From contig JAMWBK010000005.1 in the NCBI GenBank assembly GCA_029953675.1, positions 868,001-932,000 of the forward strand: DNA of 64,000 nucleotides, read 5' to 3'. Position numbers and translations under genes: made by a program. This document shows positions 10,286-23,349 of this stretch, piece by piece (within the stretch, counting starts at the first letter, position 1; every line of letters starts with the position of its first letter). This DNA is from Rhodosorus marinus. Taxonomy: Eukaryota; Rhodophyta; Stylonematophyceae; Stylonematales; Stylonemataceae. The notes beneath the pieces were generated by a model. The model was not told the DNA's origin and ran no database searches. It worked only from the letters and a program-made list of their open reading frames with translations.

Positions 10286-11679
10286 GGGGCTCAGGGCTTG
10301 CGGGGAAGTTTTGAGAAGAGGAAGGTCTGTGTTCGTGGGCGATGATGATGATTATTGTTTTTGTTTTATACCCGTGACTGGAGTTAATGATCTGTACATA
10401 GATTTCAGGCCTTTCGGGATCTCTCTACTGCAGTGGAAGGCACTCCCCCGAAAGCCCAAGACACGGATTCAAATTCGTTATATTTAAGGTTTACCGACTG
10501 CTCAAGGATTGGGGCAGCGATAATCGATACAAAAGCGTCCCTGTCATATAAAACATGCAGAAGAGTGTTGTTGTTGTTTTTTTCCCAGCACGCGTGCTTG
10601 TATGATGGCGAAGATCGCACCACCCGCGCTTGAGGACGGGCGCGTTTACATCCCACATCTACCGGGATTGTCGAACCTGAGCGAAGAGCCTTGCTTTTGG
10701 AGGTTTGGTTGTGGGCCTCTGCGCTTCTCCCTCCCTCGAAAGGAAAACACCTCAAATCAAGTTCCTTTCAGACTGAACAATCGCAGAAAAGGTCACCGGT
10801 CGGGGGGGAAAAAACTCAGCTAACTCTGCAATACTATATCCAACGCGCTTAGCACACCCTCGGAACCACTGTACACGTCCAAAGGCTATTGTGCTGTGCT
10901 TTAGCGCCGAGCTACAAAGCCAGACACGCTCATCCGGAGCCTATCCGCGGTGCGATTGGCTGGTGGGCATGATCCCCTCGTAGCAACGGCTAGCGACGAG
11001 CAGCTCGGACCTGAGTAGGAATCATCGTATCGGAGATGAAAAGCCGTAAACAAAATGGTAACTAGTTTTCGCAGTCACGCAGAGATTGGAACAGCACTCA
11101 CTGGTCTGTTTCTGATTTGCGCTAATTTTTCCGCGATTGACTCCGGATTATCTCTATACGCTCTATGTGCAAATGCAGACGACGCACAGCAAGAAGTTGC
11201 TCGGCGTTAATGGGGTTCTGCTTCTTAAACCTCAAAAGTTCACGAGGTCCGGTGAGTAGGGATCCACTTACTGAACTACTTCCTCGAGCTTTTCCAGATT
11301 CCTGGTAGCAACCCTGCTCACGAAAAAAAAAATCGACAACCTAGTGATCAGCTTATCGCCCGCAACACTCGCAGAAGCGTGAATGACCATACCTTCTCCC
11401 TCTGTTACAGAAGTGCTTCAACGGCGTAAGAAATACGCCAGAGAGAGAGGACAATTCTACCTCACTCAGATCCTAGTCAAGGGAACGTGATCGGCATGAT
11501 CTAAGGACTGGGGTTGACGAGCAGGATTACGCTGAGGAACTTACGAGCTGTGTCATCAACTTGTTCACATCTCTGTGTAGATCCCTGTTCAATCGAGCTT
11601 CGACGTTAGTATCGCTCACTTTCAAGGCTTCCTGTTCGTCTTCCGGATCCGAGTCCTCTGTAGGTGATGCGCACTCTTG
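10286..11679. other. Spacer without a supported gene
   Basis: This stretch lies downstream of the DMT gene and 3' of the minus-strand coiled-coil gene. Open frames are short and have no recognisable motif. Terminal exons of the coiled-coil gene could extend into it. Confidence 0.3.
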
Positions 11680-12783
11680 TCAGAGCTTGAGTCCGAAACT
11701 TATCCTTCGTTGGTTCCAGAACCGATTCCTAGCCCCCTTACCTTCATACGAAGGAGCCTCTGAGACCGATTTGTGCGTCGATTCGAGCCTGCGTATAACT
11801 GTCCAAGGTCCCACTGGGCTCTGTTTGCCCTCGCTCCAAGCTTTTCGTTTTCTCAGACCATTTCCGCTACGGTTTGCCCCGATGGGGGACTTGCTAGCCT
11901 CCTCCGGGTGTTCACGAGCATCTGCATCACCTCTGGCAGGACTGCGGGTCACGGAAGAGTCCTGAAGGATCTCTGGCTTGTTTCGACTATTGTATGCAAT
12001 CCTTTTTGTCAGGTAAAGCGTAGACTCTACCACAGTCTCCAGGTGGTCCTTAATATCCTCGTGCATCATGTCGAAGAGCTTTCGAAATGAGGATATCTCC
12101 AAAGCACTGGCTTTCAGAGCCTTATGAAGGCGCTCGATCTGCAACTCGAGATTTTCCGGCGGGTCCTATTTCCGAAGAGATCGAGCGCGGCCAGGTCAGC
12201 TTACTGGTGTACAAGCACCGCGCAGTTTGAGACAAGAAGAGACCTGTCTGCATGCAACTAGAAGGTCCGAAACGCCCAGGACGGCATCCATAAGTGCTTC
12301 AGTCACGGTAATCCGTCTCTCAGCAGCATGAAAGTGGTTCTTAACGACGGCTTCCAGGGACTGAGTCGACTCGTCACAGACTCTTATTCCTGTAATTCGG
12401 TGTCCGTAGGAGGCGAGTGGTAGTCCTCAGAAACCGGTTGATCATTCTATAAAGGCTCTCTGAGGTTAAAATAGTAAGACGGGAGGCGCGTGCTGACCGG
12501 ACTTGATCTCGCCAAGCGCATTTTTTAACGCCGTCTTCTTCGATTCATCAACCGCATCAGCTTTCGCCGTGTTACTGCCATTGGCCTTATCACACATATC
12601 GTAAGTAGCAAACAGATTGTCAACCCCTCTTCCAGACGAGAAAGACGCGGGTGCAAGAAGCAATCGAGACTGCCTTACCACTTTGCTCTTCAGCTGCTCA
12701 CGCAAAGTCGCAACCTTCTCCTTCAGAAAATCGCACTGCGCGGCTTTGATCCTTAGCGTTGTCCACTCATCGCTGGAGCTCAT
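11680..12783 (-). CDS. Unrecognised multi-exon coiled-coil protein
   Basis: The family is not recognised. The start is ATG at 12783 (MSSSDEWTTLRIKAAQCDFL). A proposed path has exon 1 at 12783-12679 with donor GTAAGG. A second exon near 12594-12500 encodes ANGSNTAKADAVDESKK. A third near 12390-12235 encodes CDESTQSLEAVVKNHFHAAE. A fourth starts near 12170 (DPPENLELQIERLHKALK) and stays open to 11680. The phases are compatible, but the internal boundaries are approximate. Heptad-like helices dominate (KEKVATLREQLKSKV, LEISSFRKLFDMMHEDIK), followed by a basic, Ser/Arg-rich low-complexity tail. No signal peptide or membrane span is seen. A kinetochore or cytoskeletal helical protein would fit, but that is only a guess. 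Confidence 0.5.
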
Positions 12784-13281
12784 GCTGTTCTATTCTGTCA
12801 AAAGGGCCAACTTCCGTCAAGTACAAACCATCAGCTCGACGCGAAGAAACATTCGCTCTTCTTCGTCAAGACTACTCCCAGGGACAGTAGCACTGAAAGC
12901 TTCCGTGTCAAAAAACTTCAGGGGAAGCAGCAATAGTCTCTTAAACAATGCTTCTATCCAAGTCAGAGGTTCTCCTTCCCTCCCCTGCCTGGTTTATCCT
13001 GACGGCTCAGCAGGAGGGTGGATAGAGTGCAGTGAGCTCCGTCAAGAAGCTGGGTAGATGGTGATGCTGAATGCGTGTATTAACTTACCCTCGATTGACG
13101 TATAGATTCTGGTGCTTATGTATCTCTGGAAGAGCTTTGAGCGAGGGACTTTAACATCGATCTACGGCTACATGACGCTTCAAGCGCAGGACAGGGACTG
13201 ACGATCCTGAATCGGTGGTTTTGCCAAGTCAAGATCTAGCTCCTCTCTTCGACTTGTTGTATACTTTGAGTGTCACCGAGC

Positions 13282-15713
13282 ATGATGACTCTGCCTGTAT
13301 CTGTTCTGCTAGCGGTCCTCGTTCTCGTTATATACGGAGATTTTGTTAAAGGGGAGCTGCAATGGGGAACGTACAACCCCGGATCGATCTTCTCGGTGCG
13401 GGCGCGGGTGCCAGACTCACCGATGGTTGGCATCGCTTGGGCTCCGTCGAAGAAACAACAAGCTATCAGATCCGGTATTGGAGATGCCTCCGGCCCGACA
13501 TTCTTTCGGTATCACGACGGTGCATCGTTTGCGACTGAAATCATAACTGACGAAGAAGCTGGCGTCGTTGTCAATGCCACATGGGTCCACCTCGACAAGA
13601 AAGCGTGGGCTTTGAGGGTCGAAGGAACGTCCAAAACTCTGGACCGTTCGGAGCGAGATTTGAGTTTCTATGTTTATACGTCAATGGTGAACGACCACCC
13701 AAAGGAGGGCGAAGAGAGCACCGGAAAAGTTGAAGTAGAAATCGAAAGCGAAGAGTATGCCGCATTCGTGGCAAGCAAGAGCAAAATCGGACCTTTCCGT
13801 GTGGAGTTCAGAGAACCCGCCAGCGGCGCCGTGACTAGAGGTACACCTAGTTCTTCCCTCGAATCGGAAACGTTCGCCTCCTCAAAGAGAATTTCATCTA
13901 CTGTGCCCTTATTCAACCACCATTCTCATAAACGGCGCTCTACAGACAGATCCTCGAAGCATTCGCGACTTCAGGACGTTACGAATGATCTGTCGGTGTT
14001 TCACTTTCTCGGCCTGGAGGTTATGATTCCCAGTCGTTTTGAGATCTCCCTTCGACATTCCATACTCTCGTCGATGGTAAGAGTATATTCACGACTTTCA
14101 CGATGGCGAGGTGCATCGGATACCCGTCAATGCTGAAAGGTTGATCCTCTATCGTTTCTACCTACAAAAAGCCTACGGACTCTCAATCCAGAGGAGACAA
14201 GCGTGGACATCCCAAGGGATTCATTGCACTACCAGACCTTGAGGCCCAGAATAGCAACCTAGCAATTGTACAGCGATATCTTCGTACTCCTTTCCAGTTT
14301 GACGTGGTTTTTGAAAGCTCCGCAGCCGATGACGCGGTCTCCGAAGCGGTGGAGGCGCACAGAAGAAGCTTCGAGAGCAGGTTTCGTCATGTGTTCAATC
14401 TGGAGGAGTTCAGCGTGGCGCAGATTGAATTTGCCCAGATCACGCTCTCCAACCTGCTCGGTGGTTTTGGTTACTTCCACGGCCCGCTTACGATCAACTC
14501 TACAGACGCAAGACCGGGTGAGGATCGACTAAAAGCCTCTAGCGAGGCTTCGCTCTTATCAGCTACGCCGTCCCGCGAATCCTTTCCGCGCGGATTTCTT
14601 TGGGATGAGGGCTTTCACCAAATGCTTGTCCAGAAATGGGACCCGGAACTATCGAGGGAGGCCCTCAAATCCTGGTTGGCGACAATGGAACCAAGTGGGT
14701 GGATTCCACGCGAGCAAACTCGTGGTGCTGACGCGATAACGCGTTTTCCGCAGCATATTCAACACTACATGATCCAATCGCCGGACGTGGTGAACCCACC
14801 AACGCTCGTTATGCCAGTGAGGGCGTTGATGCTATCAGAACCGGTACAAGTGGATGGGAAAGGAGGGATTATACGCTCAGGATTCGTCAGCGATGCCTTC
14901 GAAAGGCTCTCAAAGCACGTGATGTTCTTGGCAATGTCACAAGCAGGAAAAGTAGAGAACACGTTCTACTGGAGGGGAAGGCAGGAGACCGATGGCGTAA
15001 TCCATACATTGGCGTCAGGGCTAGATGACTATCCACGTGCGAAGAACATAAGTGAAGCCGAAATGCATCTGGACCTTGCCTGCTGGATAGCATGGAGTCT
15101 TAAGAGCGTAGCCACTCTCGCACCGACACGGAAAGCTCAAGAAGCGGACATGCTCAGGGCCGCCGCGAATCAGATTACAACTACGCTTTTCGAAAAGCAC
15201 AGAGGACCAGGTTCATATGAGTTGCTTTGTGACCAAGGAGCCAATGGTTCTGCCTGCCATGAAGGCTATGTCACACTCTTTCCGATGATTCTTGGATTGG
15301 AAGATGCGTCGTCACCGCGATTGGGGTCTATTCTGCGGCTAGTCCGGGATGAGGATAGATTGTGGTCCAAAGGAGGTCTCAGGTCGCTGTCGAAACAGGA
15401 CCCGGAATACGGGAAAAACGACGGATACTGGACTGGTCCGGTATGGATGCCGATTAACTATCTTGTCCTGGCCTCGCTCAAGACAAAGTACAGCGTGGAA
15501 AATGGTCCATACAAGGAATTGGCGAAAGATACATACGAAAGGCTAAGAAAGACGATAGTTGGCAACGTCTATTCGGAGTATAAGAGAACTGGGACCGTAT
15601 GGGAACAGTATAATCCAGAAACTGGCGGAGGCCAACGTGGACGCGATTTCACGGGATGGACCTCGTTGGTGGTGCTGATCATGGCAGAGGAATACGCCGG
15701 GGTGATTGTCTGA
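13282..15713 (+). CDS. Mannosyl-oligosaccharide glucosidase (glucosidase I, GH63)
   Basis: ER glucosidase I removes the terminal alpha-1,2-glucose from Glc3Man9GlcNAc2 at the start of N-glycan trimming. The ATG at 13282 opens a signal-anchor (MMTLPVSVLLAVLVLVIYGD) followed by LQWGTYNPGSIFSVRARVP of the N-terminal GH63 beta domain. Introns interrupt the middle: a donor at 13841, and a second intron ending before about 14190. From there a long last exon encodes the (alpha/alpha)6 catalytic domain with FPRGFLWDEGFHQMLV, GWIPREQ, SGLDDYPRA, GYWTGPVWMPINYL and GQRGRDFTGWTSLVVLIMAE, the family's hallmark blocks. These include the acidic residues at GLDDYPRA and GTVWEQYNPE near the end. Exact boundaries between 13841 and 14190 were not resolved. 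The gene converges on the MenH-MenC gene with about 110 bp between stops. Confidence 0.92.
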
Positions 15714-15824
15714 GCGAGCCCTTAATCGGTAACACACGGGGCGCATGGCCCACGGGCAAGATTAATGGCATTGCAAAATATTGGAGTTGCTATAATATCC
15801 TAGTTAGTGGAACGCCTGTCCTCG

Positions 15825-17717
15825 TCAATCTGGACCGGCTGAGTGGGATCTCAATGTCGCACGACACTTTTCTAGAGAAATTTTGCCGTCGCTAACAAAG
15901 GATGAAAACGGTGGATCAATCGTGTCTTCGGCGAGGATCTCGAACGTCCCCAGTCCATGCGCTGTATCCGCTTCACCCTCGATCAGTGAAGCAAAAATGC
16001 TGAGATAACTCAGCATCAATCCAGAGTCGAACGTTGAGCTGACGATAACGCGAGCGGCGCTCGCTCCTTTCCGAATCAGGTCAACGGTAGGTACGAGCCC
16101 TCCAATAACGGTTGGCTTCACAACGTACGCGGCCAATCCGTCTTCCACCGAATGCTTCCACCACGTCTCGCTCTCAACAAGGTTTTCGTCCAGAGCGAAT
16201 CGGAGCCCTGTTCGGGCGTAGAACTGCGGCAGCTCCTCAGGGTCTTCCAGCGGCTCTTCGATGAACTCTATGAGATGAGGTCTTTCCAAACTCTTCCAGA
16301 AGCTCGTGGCCTCATCGAGCGTCCAGGAGCGATTTGCGTCTAGGCGTAGCCGGCTTCCGTGGTCCTCCAGTGCCTTGCACAAGAGGTTTACGTTACTTGC
16401 GTCATCTTCCAAGGAGCCGCCACCAACTTTCATCTTCATGACGGAGTATCCTTGTCCAACCAGCGATAGAGCGTACGCTGATGGATCGACTACTCTCGGA
16501 ACAACCGAGTTTATAAATACATGCGCTTTGGGCACTACCGACCAGCGAAGACGAAGAATCGTAGCCATCACTAAATCCAGCTCCGAGTCGACCTGAGCCG
16601 CAATCAGTTGCAGGGAGGCCATTTCCATAGCACACTGTACTGTTGGCGTTGAGCGAAGTCTGAGAAGCAGTTGAAAGGTTTGTGATTCACCCAGAACATC
16701 TTCGCACGCTTTGGAGACTTCAGCAACGTCCTCGAGCAGCGTTCCCTTGTGAAATCCGGGCAGCGGGGAAGCTTCTCCAACTCCATGCTTGGAGTCTTTG
16801 GCTTTAAGGATCACAACTAGCCCCTCTCTGTGATCGACAGTAGACCTTCCAGCGACGCTCATCTTCTTCCTCAGAGCCAGTGAGAAGCGTCGTTGCTCGA
16901 TTGTTTGAACGCAAGGAGTCGACATCGTCCTGAGAATTCGCTTGAATGTGACAGTAGTGCGCACAACCGCATCGATAGCTTGATGAAGACAGTTGTGACC
17001 AGCATCTGGAACAACTGCTGAAAAGTGTCTTTGCGATGCTCTTCGTGTGATGGCAACGTACTTCCGATCCTCTGAACCGCAGATCATCAGCGACGGTGGA
17101 CTTGCAGGCCCGAGAAGGAATTCCCAGAGGCTCGTCATTCGAGCTGGTGAGTAGGCGACCACAGCTTTCGACATGTTCCGTTGGGTGTTAACGCGTTTTA
17201 TTCTTCTGATCCAAAGCTGTTTGGATTCCTCGGAAAGACTTGAGCCCCAGAGGCCTGCCGAATACCAGCCGTGTAAGAACTGGTCGAAGTTGGCCTGTAT
17301 CTTCCTGGAGTATTCTAGATCGCGCTCCATTCGGTCAGATCTCTCGCTTCCTGTAGATGGTAGACCAGGATCGGAGCTGATCAGGATCAGATTCTCAACT
17401 AATCCATGCTCCACGCTTGCGGCCAAGCTTAGCGCAACTCGTCCTCCGAGGGAGTATCCCACAACGATGCAGGACCGAATCTCCAGATCATCGGCCGTCT
17501 CCCGCACCAATGCGGCGGCCTCTGCAACGTCCTCGACAGACACAGATGCTGATTCTCCGTGAAGCGGGAGATCAATCGCGACTACACGTTCTCCATCACC
17601 AATGCGACTAACAAACGCCTCGAAGATCGGCTCCTTGTCTCCGAGGAAGCCATGGAGAAGGAGCCAGACACCAGAAACAATCCGTCGATCGCCAGCTTCT
17701 GTAAAAGCAAGACTCAT
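15825..17717 (-). CDS. MenH-MenC fusion (SHCHC synthase / o-succinylbenzoate synthase)
   Basis: A single uninterrupted 630-residue frame combines two consecutive enzymes of the phylloquinone/menaquinone route. Residues 1 to about 260 are an alpha/beta hydrolase of MenH type: oxyanion HGFLG, nucleophile Ser89 in VGYSLGG, Asp217 in GSEDRKY and His241 in DAGHNCLHQ. Residues about 268-630 are an enolase-superfamily MenC: Lys428/Lys430 in MKMKVGGG, Asp460 in RLDANRSW, the Glu pair in IEFIEEPL, Asp510 in FALDEN and Lys534 in VVKPTVIGG. All expected catalytic residues appear present. Plant PHYLLO is MenF-MenD-MenC-MenH, so the order here is reversed and MenF/MenD are absent. No transit peptide is encoded from ATG 17717; an upstream exon could supply one, since a TGAG acceptor-like site lies just before the ATG. 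OSBS versus another enolase-family activity is supported mainly by the fusion partner. Confidence 0.85.
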   Translation of the reverse strand: MSLAFTEAGDRRIVSGVWLLLHGFLGDKEPIFEAFVSRIGDGERVVAIDLPLHGESASVSVEDVAEAAALVRETADDLEIRSCIVVGYSLGGRVALSLAASVEHGLVENLILISSDPGLPSTGSERSDRMERDLEYSRKIQANFDQFLHGWYSAGLWGSSLSEESKQLWIRRIKRVNTQRNMSKAVVAYSPARMTSLWEFLLGPASPPSLMICGSEDRKYVAITRRASQRHFSAVVPDAGHNCLHQAIDAVVRTTVTFKRILRTMSTPCVQTIEQRRFSLALRKKMSVAGRSTVDHREGLVVILKAKDSKHGVGEASPLPGFHKGTLLEDVAEVSKACEDVLGESQTFQLLLRLRSTPTVQCAMEMASLQLIAAQVDSELDLVMATILRLRWSVVPKAHVFINSVVPRVVDPSAYALSLVGQGYSVMKMKVGGGSLEDDASNVNLLCKALEDHGSRLRLDANRSWTLDEATSFWKSLERPHLIEFIEEPLEDPEELPQFYARTGLRFALDENLVESETWWKHSVEDGLAAYVVKPTVIGGLVPTVDLIRKGASAARVIVSSTFDSGLMLSYLSIFASLIEGEADTAHGLGTFEILAEDTIDPPFSSFVSDGKISLEKCRATLRSHSAGPD

Positions 17718-18579
17718 AGTTGCTCAGCGATCGATTAATATTTGATTTTGCTCTCCTATCTTCTAGACAGAATCAATTCTGTAAAGTTCTCGCCCCGAAA
17801 CCTTCGCGCTGTCAGCCGTTGTGACTAGGAACTGAAACGTCTGGATTCGGAGAAGACAAAAAAGCCGAGCTGGATATTCTATACGAACAATGTACGAACA
17901 GACCTTCTAATCATACAGACTAAGTTAGACTGAGGTAAACTTGGTTGAGAGTTGAATTGAACCGCGATTTGGGCGGCTACGCTTTTACCTCATCAAGAGA
18001 GCTGTGGAGAGTACCAGGCCTCAAGAGCGGATGGTATTGAGCTCTGCCGGATAGCGCAGTGGTGTCCGAGTCTTGCTCGATTCGGAGGATTTCAACCCGG
18101 TATCTTTTTGACTAGAATGACTTTGATTCTGTCACGAGGAGCTGCTGGGGTGAGTCTGCAGCTTTGCTGGTTTCTAATGTGGGATTTTCGGTTCATAGCG
18201 ACACACGGCTTGGTGGCTAATGAGTACAACGATTCAACTCCCTGAAACGCGTAGTAGGAGTACGCAGCATTTCATGCTCGCTCTCCGGATCGCTTTAAAG
18301 TCGGGGTGTTGAGGCCATACTTCCGGCGACAGTCTGTAGAAGGGGACCTGTAAAACGGTAGCTCAATCTTGTTTTTGCCCACTGCGCAAATGAAGACTAG
18401 TCCCACTCTCATTGCACCCGCCCCCCCTTCTACATTCTCCAGAGCAGCCACGCACGTCGGCCGGCATAAAGCAGCACTATTCCACGCGCTATTGCCGTTG
18501 AACGTTATCAAGTTGTTCTCGCCTTTAATTTCTTAAAACAAACCTTCTAGAGCACTGTTTATCATGGAATTCAGCACAC
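17718..18579. other. Spacer between the men fusion and trigger factor genes
   Basis: No gene is supported. It is the 5' flank of the MenH-MenC gene and the 3' flank of the trigger factor gene. It lacks the strong G/T-rich leader seen elsewhere. A tRNA-like 5' half near 18048 has no matching acceptor stem and was rejected. Confidence 0.35.
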
Positions 18580-20224
18580 TCATTCTTCTTCTGGTTCTTC
18601 AGCCGGCGGCTCTTTGTCAACAGTTGCGATGGTCCACTTGCTCTTCAGGATTTCGACAACCGCATTTCTTTGCAAGTTTGCGAAGACTTTGTCCCTAGCT
18701 GATTCCTCGTCAAGTTCCTAGGATATGTCAAAAAAAGCAGAGCGGACTAAGCCTCTGGTTCTAATAAATCGATCCGCTTTGGGGAAACACCTCTTCAGCA
18801 TACCTCCTTCAACTCTGCGCGGAGAAGATCAAGCTGTGCATCGACTTCCTCGTCCTCGATCGTCACGCCCTCCTCATCAGCGATCTGCTGAATCGCAAAT
18901 GACTTCATGAGCATCTTCTCAACGTTGCCTCGGGCATTCTTCGCGTACTTTTCGTAGTTCTCCTTGGTGATCATGCTCTGCACCTGCTCATCCGATGCTC
19001 CGCTCTGTTTGAAGTCCGACATCATTGCCGCGAACTTGCTCCTACTCTGCTGGTCGACCAAACTCTCCGGAAGCTCTACTTCTATAATGCCCGCGAGTTC
19101 ATCCTCCATGGCCTTCACCATGGCAGCCTATACAAGAGAAACTCACCAGGTTAGCTAAGGGGAACTCAAAAAAAAAAGCCAAGGCGGTGAACAAAAGCTG
19201 GCCGCATGCGTGGGTTGAGATGACGCACATCGTTGGCCTGATCAACTTCGAAACTCAAACGGCTCCTTAGGTCCTCACGGAGCTCGGCAAGGTCTTTCTT
19301 TCCAGCTGCAGTCAGAGCAAGCTCGTCATTAAGCTCGGGCAGCTTACGATGCCTAACTTCCAGAACCTCGACGTCAAAGATAGCCTTCAAACCTGAGAGC
19401 TCCTTCCTTGCAGTCTCGGGGAACTGAACGGGTACTTCCCTGGTCTCATTCGCTTTCGCTCCAACGAGACCCTCAACGAACCCGGGCATGAACTTTCCCT
19501 CCTCGAGAGTGATGTCAATCCCCTGACCCTCAGCAAAGTCCGGCAGCGGCTCTCCCTTTGATCCATCCTCCTCTTGATAAAAGCCCTGCATGTTGGCAGC
19601 GGCCTGGTCTCCCATTTCCAAGCCGACGTCCTCTTCGGTTGCTACATATGTCGCTTCTCTCCTGCGGAATTCTTCGAGGGCGTCTTCCAATAGGGACTCA
19701 TCAAAAGGTTCCTGCTCGACGGTGATCGATCTCTCTTTCCAGTCCTCACTGAACGTCGGGGTGGGCCACACGTCAACCTTGATCTTGTAAACAAACTCGT
19801 TCTTCTCTGAGAAATTGTTGATCAGCTCGTCAACGTCCGAGTCAAGGGAAGACTGACCAACCGCGCTGATTCCTTCAGCTTCCATTGCCTCCTTCGCAGA
19901 AGACTCTACCAACTGCTCAACAACACCGGCCGCTATCCTCTCCTTTCCAGCCGCATTGATAATCAGCTGCTTCGGGGCGCTTCCTTTTCTAAATCCAGGC
20001 ATGTGGGATTGCTTCACCAGCCCCTGCACATACTTATCATAGGCCTTCTTCGCGTCCTCCGCGGGAACGGTGATCTCCAGCCCAACCTGGGAACCAGGAA
20101 GAACCTCCTTCTTCACAATCACGGCCATCATCACCGTCGCAGCACGCCTCCTACTACATACCGCCTTCCGTTCCCCTAAACCAGACCCACCAACAACCTT
20201 ACCATTACCAAAAACGAACGCCAT
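18580..20224 (-). CDS. tig: Trigger factor, plastid-targeted ribosome-associated chaperone
   Basis: Trigger factor binds nascent chains at the bacterial-type ribosome exit tunnel, here presumably in the plastid. Three exons, 20224-19229, 19127-18804 and 18717-18580 (introns 101 and 86 nt), join in frame to about 485 residues. The ATG at 20224 begins a leader of about 45 residues (MAFVFGNGKVVGGSGLGERK...SRRRAA) with early Phe and basic residues, typical of a red algal transit peptide. The N-terminal ribosome-binding domain carries the signature MPGFRKGSAPKQLI. The FKBP-like PPIase domain includes GQGIDITLEEGKFMPGFVEGLVG and AIFDVEVLEV. The helical C-terminal chaperone domain contains ELPESLVDQQ and ends with an acidic tail (PAEEPEEE). 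Length and order agree with bacterial and plant plastid trigger factors. Confidence 0.94.
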
Positions 20225-20590
20225 CTCTCCAACCAAATCAAAAAGACACACACAGACACACACAAAACAAAAAAAAGAAGAAACCTAATAAACTCGTACA
20301 CGCTTCAGTGTCATCTACTCTACAGCTCCAACCTTATCTTCACGATTGAAAACACCCTTCCTACCACGACCACAAACAGCAAAGCCCCAACCCCCAATCC
20401 CCTCATCCAGTACCCTCTGCAAACCCCCAGCACCCCCGCCCACCCCCAAAACAATCAATCCCCTTCTCCTTCAGCAACCAAACCGACCAATTTCGATAAT
20501 CGAATTTCCAATACTCGACCACCCCCCCTCCCTTCAACCAAAAATTTCCTACCGTGCGGTAAATCCTTCCCAAAACATCCAAAAAAAAAT
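20225..20590 (-). promoter_or_regulatory. C/A-rich (coding strand G/T-rich) leader upstream of trigger factor
   Basis: The plus strand is nearly free of G over long stretches next to the start codon, so the coding strand is G/T-rich. It gives way to AT-rich DNA after about 20560 and to a G run at 20792. Confidence 0.4.
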
Positions 20591-22160
20591 TATTTGGGGA
20601 AATAGCCTATTGAAAACAATATTTCCAACCCCCGCCCCGTTTCTTTCTTTAAATCCATACTGGTCCAAAATATTTTCACTAATTTGTAACTGTTCAACAA
20701 ATGAGATTTTTCAATCTCACCAAATAGATTAAATCGAACTGGCCGGTGGCTACTGAATTTTCGATTTTTTGAGGGCATCGAAAGTAAAGGGGGGGGGTAC
20801 GCGTGTTCACTGCATAGGGTTTTTTTTGAGGAGAAATATAACGGGACAGACTGTCTGTTCAGACCGTTAGTTATATAGATTTGATAAATTATTTTCAGCA
20901 TCTGTCATAAAATAAGATACTGGACGGGCAATCTTCAATCATAATAGAGTTCCTAGTCCAATTAGGGAAGATAATGTTTTGTTCTTGACTTAATAAACTT
21001 TTATTTTAATTTTATTCAGTATCATGTCTGGGTGGGGACAAGGGTGGGTGGATGGATTCGTTATGTTGACTGCACATATTTATTTTATTGTGATATTTCA
21101 AAGTCATGTTGACTGTACGAGGTCGCAGGTCACGGCGGTCATAGCGTATATCCGTCACGCGTCTCGTTTAATCAATAATTTTATAGAGTAAACGGATGAC
21201 GGATTCCTGAGTCTACGCTTCGCAACCCCCCAACCCCCCTAACCAAATTGTCCAGGGAGTAAGTTTTTAATATTAATGTAAATTTTCATCGATATTGAAA
21301 GTCTCGGGCACTTCTTAGGCCTTAATATATTAGGATATTTGTTTCGTTTATCCGGTATCAGTAGCATACCGTCCCCTTCAGACTCTCGGACTGGGCTGAG
21401 CTCTAAGGGCTGGATGGCTGTGGCATTTGAGCGGGCATTGATGATGGCAATAAGCCGCATCTGTGTAACTTCGCTTCGTTTCCAACTGCGCTGAAAGCTG
21501 GCAACCTGAAGATTGAAGTGTTGTGAGACTCAAGTATGCAAGCACCCCAAAACAAAGTCTCATCCCGGAACAGATCAAGGAAGCCTTTAAAAAAACACGG
21601 AGATAGAACTAGCTGGCTAAGCGCACCGGAATAACAAATGCAGCTGGTTGTTTTCCATCGCTTGACTAGGACAGAATACATCCGAATGCGCTGACCAACA
21701 CACACCCCAGAACTAGTACCGGTACTACAACCGCAGCCAAAGGCTCAGGTGGAAGGGAAGAGATTGTTTGCCCGACCACGAGACCCAGACCCAGTCAAAC
21801 CACGGGCAAATCCAAAACTTGGGGCGAAAATAAATATCGACTGGCCTCACAAGGACTGGCCTACAACAGACGTCCACCTTTCCATCGGAAGGCTTCCAAG
21901 GTGAGGAGTCTCAGCGCTCTGCCCAAGGAGCTCAAATCTCTGCTTAGGAAGAAAATCTCGTGGCCAAAATTCCGATCAATAGGTTTGGCTCTGATGAAAG
22001 TTTTGGGGGGGAGGTCCGGGCTTGATACAGTAGATGTAGGAATCGATCCGTTTGACTCATCAGAGAGGTGCGTAGTCAATGGGTTTGTGCTGAACAACTA
22101 GCTCTGGTGTTGAGTTTCCTGGCCGGGGGGGGTTGGGGAGTTGTTTTCTTTTGAGAAACT
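20591..22160. other. Divergent intergenic region between trigger factor and pebA
   Basis: AT-rich DNA with a G homopolymer at 20792-20798, then more balanced sequence after 21360. A plus-strand open stretch just before pebA (about 21840-22070, with KVRSLSALPKELKSLLRK) is possibly transcribed but has no family match. No RNA gene was recognised. Confidence 0.3.

Positions 22161-23349
<1,189 letters not shown>

Noticed and set aside
18048-18120. tRNA-like 5' half (GCCGGATAGCGCAGTGGT)
   Set aside because: No complementary acceptor strand (ATCCGGC) and no normal T-arm follow within a plausible distance.
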